The translations under genes and the position numbers were made by a program. A stretch of 64,000 bases of DNA. Source: Mycolicibacterium gadium. Lineage in GTDB: Bacteria > Actinomycetota > Actinomycetes > Mycobacteriales > Mycobacteriaceae. Under the pieces are notes generated by a model that saw only the letters and a program-made list of their open reading frames with translations, was not told the origin of the DNA and did not search any database. Of this stretch, positions 60,768 through 64,000 are shown in pieces; within the stretch, counting starts at the first letter, position 1, and every line of letters starts with the position of its first letter. Location of the stretch: the NCBI RefSeq assembly GCF_010728925.1, contig NZ_AP022608.1, positions 1,178,001 through 1,242,000 on the forward strand, given 5' to 3'.

Positions 60768-63553
60768 CCGCTGTTGCGCAGTGCGGTCGCCAGTCCACTC
60801 ATCGTGAGCAGGATGCCTCGCTGGACCAGTTCGTCGTCGTCGCCAGAACGGTAGCGGCGCAACAGTTCCACCTGAAGGTGGTTCAGCGGCTCGAGGTACG
60901 GAAACCGGTTGAACACCGATCGCGCCAAGGCCGGGTTGTCGGCGAGCAGATCGTCCTGACCGGTGATGAGCTTGTGCATCTGAATGGTGCGGGTGTGCTC
61001 GGCGACGATCTTGTCGAACACCCGCGACCGCAACTGCTCGTCGGCCACCAACTCGGAGTAACGCGCCGCCAGACCCATGTCAGCCTTCGCAAGCACCTGG
61101 GCCATATTGGACAACACCGTCCGGAAGAACGGCCAGCGACGGTACAGGTCCCGCAGGACCTCCAGCCGTCCGTCGCCCTCGTCGATCCATCCCTCGAACG
61201 CGGTTCCGGTGCCATACCAGCCCGGCAGCATCACCCGCGATTGACTCCAGGCCAGCACCCACGGAATCGCGCGCAGATCCGAGATGGCCGTGGTGGGCTT
61301 GCGTGACGTCGGCCTGCTCCCGATGTTGAGCGCACCGATCTCGCTGACGGGCGTCGACTCCTTGAAGTACTCGACGAATCCCGGTGTGTTGTGCACCAAT
61401 TCGGAGTATGCCCGCTGCGCGCGGGCGGCCAGTTCGTCGAGCACGTCGTAGGCGGGACCGGCGGCGTCGCCGAGACCCTCGATGTCGAGCAGAGTGGCCT
61501 CCAGTGTCGCCGCCAACAGGGTCTCCAAGTTGCGATGCGCAATCTGCGGTTCGGCGTACTTGGCGGCGATCACCTCACCCTGCTCGGTGATCCGCAGCGA
61601 TCCGTTGACCGCGCCCGGCGGCTGCGCCCGAATGGCGTCGTAGCTGGGTCCGCCGCCACGCCCCACGGTGCCGCCGCGTCCGTGGAACAACCGCAACCGC
61701 ATTCCGGTCTTGCGTGCGGACTCCACCAGATCGAGCTCGGCGCGATACAGCGCCCAGTTGGCTGCGAGGTATCCGCCGTCCTTGTTCGAGTCCGAATAGC
61801 CGAGCATCACTTCCTGGCTGTCACCACGCACCGACACAATCGCGCGGTACACCGGAAGTTCCAACGCCTGTTCGAGAATCGACGAGCCGCGCTGAAGGTC
61901 GTCGATGGTCTCGAACAGCGGGACGATCCCGACGGGCGCATAGGCGTCGGGTCCCGAAACATCGAGCAGACCAACCTCTTTGAGCAGGACCGCAGCTTCG
62001 AGCATGTCGGACACCGACTGGCACATCGAGATGATGTAGTTCGGCACGGCCTGCGGCCCGAATACCTTGACGGCCCGGGCGGCCGCGGCGACGATGTCGA
62101 GTTCCTTCCGAGCCAGCTCGGAGAGCTCGGCACCGTCGCCGATGAGCGGGCGCCGCGTGGCGACCTCGGCCGCGAGCAACTCGACGCGCTCGGGTTCGGG
62201 CAGCGAACTGTAGTCGGAGTGAACGCCAGCCCACTCCAGCAGCTCGGCGATGACATCCTCGTGCACGTCGGAGTTCTGTCGCATGTCCAGCCCGGACAGG
62301 TGAAACCCGAAGACGTGCGCGGCTTCTCGCAGTCGGGCTAACCGATCGTCGGCCAGCACGGCGCTGCCGTTGTGCCGCAATGACTCGTCGACGATGTCGA
62401 GGTCGGCCAAGAGTTCGGCGGGAGTTTCGTAGGGGTCCAACCCGAGGTCGAGCTCGTGTTCGGGCTGACGGTCGAGGATCTCAGTGGCCGTGGACGTCAA
62501 CCGAGCGTGGATGACCCGCAGCGCCCGGCGATACGGTTCGTCCATCCGGGCGGGCTCATGGCACTTATCGGCGAGTGCCTCGAGCGACTCGCTGATCTTG
62601 ACCAGCCGCGCCGACATCGACAGTTCCTCTTCGAGCGCGGTGATCTCGGTGAAGTAATGCTCCAGCGCCGTATAGGCGGCACTGCTGGTCGCCAGACGCA
62701 CGACCTCCGCGGTGACATTCGGGTTGCCGTCACGATCACCGCCGATCCACGATCCGGGACGCAGAAAGGGCTGGCTCAGCATATCGCTATCGGGCCAACG
62801 CGACCGCAGCGCATTACGCACTTCGGCGTTGACCTGCGGGACCACCTCGAAGAACGCCGCGGGGTAATACCGCAGCCCGGTTTCTATCTCGTCCTGAATC
62901 TTCAACCGGGACAACCGGATCAGCGCCGTCTGCCACAGCGTGAGGATGTTGCGGCGCAACTCACGCTCGATATCGCGGCCGTCGTCGGTGAGCTCATGGC
63001 CGTTCAATCGCAGCCGCATCAACTGTGTGATGCGGTGTTGAGTGTCGAAGATCGTGCGTCGACGGGTCTCGGTGGGATGCGCCGTGATCACCGGCGAAAC
63101 GAGTGCTCCGGCCAGCGCATCGGTGACCGCCGCCGAATCGAGTCCGGCCAGGTCCAGTTTGGCGTACGTCGCCGCCAGGCTGCTGTCCTGCGGCGGTTCT
63201 CCGGCGGCGACGTGGATGATGCGCCGACGCTCGCGGTGGATGTCCTCGGCGACGTTGGCCAGCAGCGCGAAGTGGGTGAACGCGCGGATGACGGGAATGG
63301 CCTGGTGAATGTCGATGCCGTCGAACATGGAGCTCAGCTCAGCGCGGTCGATCTCCGAGCGCCGCACCCGGAACGACTCGACGCGGGCGCGTTCGACGAG
63401 GTCGAAGACGTCCTCACCGTTCTGGTCACGGATGGTCTCACCGAGAAGCGCACCCAACAATCGGATGTCTTCGCGCATCGGCTCGGTGGCCTCCCGGCCC
63501 ACTTTCGTGCGCTGTACCGCGCCGATCGGTTCAAGTCCGCCGACATCTGCCAT
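60764..63553 (-). CDS. ppc: Phosphoenolpyruvate carboxylase
   Basis: Carboxylates PEP to oxaloacetate (anaplerosis). The 929-residue protein has the two catalytic signatures: [13 protein letters not shown] (His near residue 159) and [17 protein letters not shown] (about residue 590). [14 protein letters not shown] binds PEP/bicarbonate, and the C-terminal GSRPTSRK and [21 protein letters not shown] form the effector site. A full-length, uninterrupted gene. M. tuberculosis, as remembered, has no ppc at this place, whereas other mycobacteria keep it next to secG. Confidence 0.97.
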   Translation of the reverse strand: MADVGGLEPIGAVQRTKVGREATEPMREDIRLLGALLGETIRDQNGEDVFDLVERARVESFRVRRSEIDRAELSSMFDGIDIHQAIPVIRAFTHFALLANVAEDIHRERRRIIHVAAGEPPQDSSLAATYAKLDLAGLDSAAVTDALAGALVSPVITAHPTETRRRTIFDTQHRITQLMRLRLNGHELTDDGRDIERELRRNILTLWQTALIRLSRLKIQDEIETGLRYYPAAFFEVVPQVNAEVRNALRSRWPDSDMLSQPFLRPGSWIGGDRDGNPNVTAEVVRLATSSAAYTALEHYFTEITALEEELSMSARLVKISESLEALADKCHEPARMDEPYRRALRVIHARLTSTATEILDRQPEHELDLGLDPYETPAELLADLDIVDESLRHNGSAVLADDRLARLREAAHVFGFHLSGLDMRQNSDVHEDVIAELLEWAGVHSDYSSLPEPERVELLAAEVATRRPLIGDGAELSELARKELDIVAAAARAVKVFGPQAVPNYIISMCQSVSDMLEAAVLLKEVGLLDVSGPDAYAPVGIVPLFETIDDLQRGSSILEQALELPVYRAIVSVRGDSQEVMLGYSDSNKDGGYLAANWALYRAELDLVESARKTGMRLRLFHGRGGTVGRGGGPSYDAIRAQPPGAVNGSLRITEQGEVIAAKYAEPQIAHRNLETLLAATLEATLLDIEGLGDAAGPAYDVLDELAARAQRAYSELVHNTPGFVEYFKESTPVSEIGALNIGSRPTSRKPTTAISDLRAIPWVLAWSQSRVMLPGWYGTGTAFEGWIDEGDGRLEVLRDLYRRWPFFRTVLSNMAQVLAKADMGLAARYSELVADEQLRSRVFDKIVAEHTRTIQMHKLITGQDDLLADNPALARSVFNRFPYLEPLNHLQVELLRRYRSGDDDELVQRGILLTMSGLATALRNSG

Positions 63554-63612
63554 TCCACCAGTATCGACGGGGCGCGCGTCAGGTGCAGAACGAGCCGATC
63601 GGCTCAGGTGGG

Positions 63613-63846
63613 TCAGCTGTACTTGATCTGCAAGGCGACGCCGACGATCGACACCACCCAGATGCCGACGACGAAATACGTCAGCCGGTCCAGGTTCTTC
63701 TCCACGACCGTCGAGCCGGACAGGCTGGACTGGACGCCGCCGCCGAACAGGGTCGACAGGCCGCCGCCCTTGGCGCGGTGCAGCAACACGAGAAGCACCA
63801 CGAGCAAGCTGGTGACGATCAGCGTGATCTGCAGAGCTAAAACCAT
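63613..63846 (-). CDS. secG: Protein-export membrane protein SecG
   Basis: Small subunit of the SecYEG translocon, 77 residues. Two transmembrane helices (about 3-23 and 52-72) flank the conserved cytoplasmic loop [21 protein letters not shown], which is the SecG family signature. It lies between tpiA and ppc, as in other actinobacteria. Confidence 0.95.
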   Translation of the reverse strand: MVLALQITLIVTSLLVVLLVLLHRAKGGGLSTLFGGGVQSSLSGSTVVEKNLDRLTYFVVGIWVVSIVGVALQIKYS

Positions 63847-63876
63847 GGCCGACAGCCTACAGGCCGGAAAGGGCCG

Positions 63877-64000
63877 CTACGGCAAGGGCCCACCAGCGGC
63901 GATGGCCGAAAGCGTGGCGAACTGCTCGCCATCGAGGGACGCTCCACCGACCAGCGCACCGTCGACATCCTCCTGTGCGACGATCTCACCGACGTTCTTG
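63877..64000 (-). CDS. tpiA: Triosephosphate isomerase, 3' end only
   Basis: The last 40 codons and stop of tpiA. The readable peptide contains [17 protein letters not shown], the phosphate-binding C-terminal motif of TIM (GGASL). The rest of the gene lies beyond the window edge. It continues the gap-pgk-tpiA-secG glycolysis order known in actinobacteria. Confidence 0.9.

Overview
The window reads as chromosomal DNA from a mycobacterium, most likely a rapidly growing Mycolicibacterium-type species. It is GC rich, uses GTG starts often, and is colinear (inverted) with the M. tuberculosis stretch lipL-mutAB-inhA-ripA-acn-suf-cta-tkt-zwf-tpi (about Rv1438 to Rv1497, names from memory of that map). 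No tRNA, rRNA, CRISPR array, intact insertion sequence or prophage was seen.

Layout. 115-6581 (minus): lipL-type esterase, then the methylmalonyl-CoA mutase set mutA-mutB-meaB. 6734-10338: a VTT membrane protein, an SPFH/NfeD membrane pair, an unknown protein and a small secreted glycine-rich protein. 10438-20361 (minus): a long envelope block with a Rv1476-type membrane protein, peptidoglycan hydrolases ripA/ripB, moxR and a DUF58 gene with two tandem VWA paralogues, then fabG1-inhA-hemH. 20534-23922 (plus): aconitase followed by its TetR repressor acnR. 23913-27075 (minus): small HTH protein, ABC-F ATPase, crotonase, thioredoxin.

27143-34622 is an accessory stretch without counterparts at this place in M. 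tuberculosis: FMN-reductase-like protein, unknown protein, aldehyde dehydrogenase, membrane protein, a MOSC-reductase-ferredoxin fusion, a CGNR regulator, a divergent alpha/beta hydrolase and a 2-haloacid dehalogenase. 34629-40780 (minus) is the translationally coupled SUF iron-sulfur operon sufR-B-D-C-S-U-T; sufB carries no intein.

40857-49442: an MDR-type oxidoreductase, mptB with an ABC-2 exporter, a PhlG-like hydrolase divergent from a TetR regulator, ctaA, an ATP-grasp gene and qor. ctaB (minus) is divergent from the pentose-phosphate operon tkt-tal-zwf-opcA-pgl. The end holds a 13E12-type HNH gene, an Rv1444c-like gene coupled to an unusual cytochrome P450, a small conserved protein, ppc, secG and the 3' end of tpiA.

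The most useful regulatory observations are: an exact match to the published AcnR operator pattern in the acn promoter, next to an unexplained 20-bp near-perfect palindrome; GTCACA boxes upstream of ripA; conservation of the fabG1-inhA promoter where isoniazid-resistance mutations map in M. tuberculosis; a palindrome over the sufR start; twin operators between the PhlG-like gene and its TetR gene; and a palindrome over the ctaA promoter. Everything was read by eye; no searches or alignments were run.
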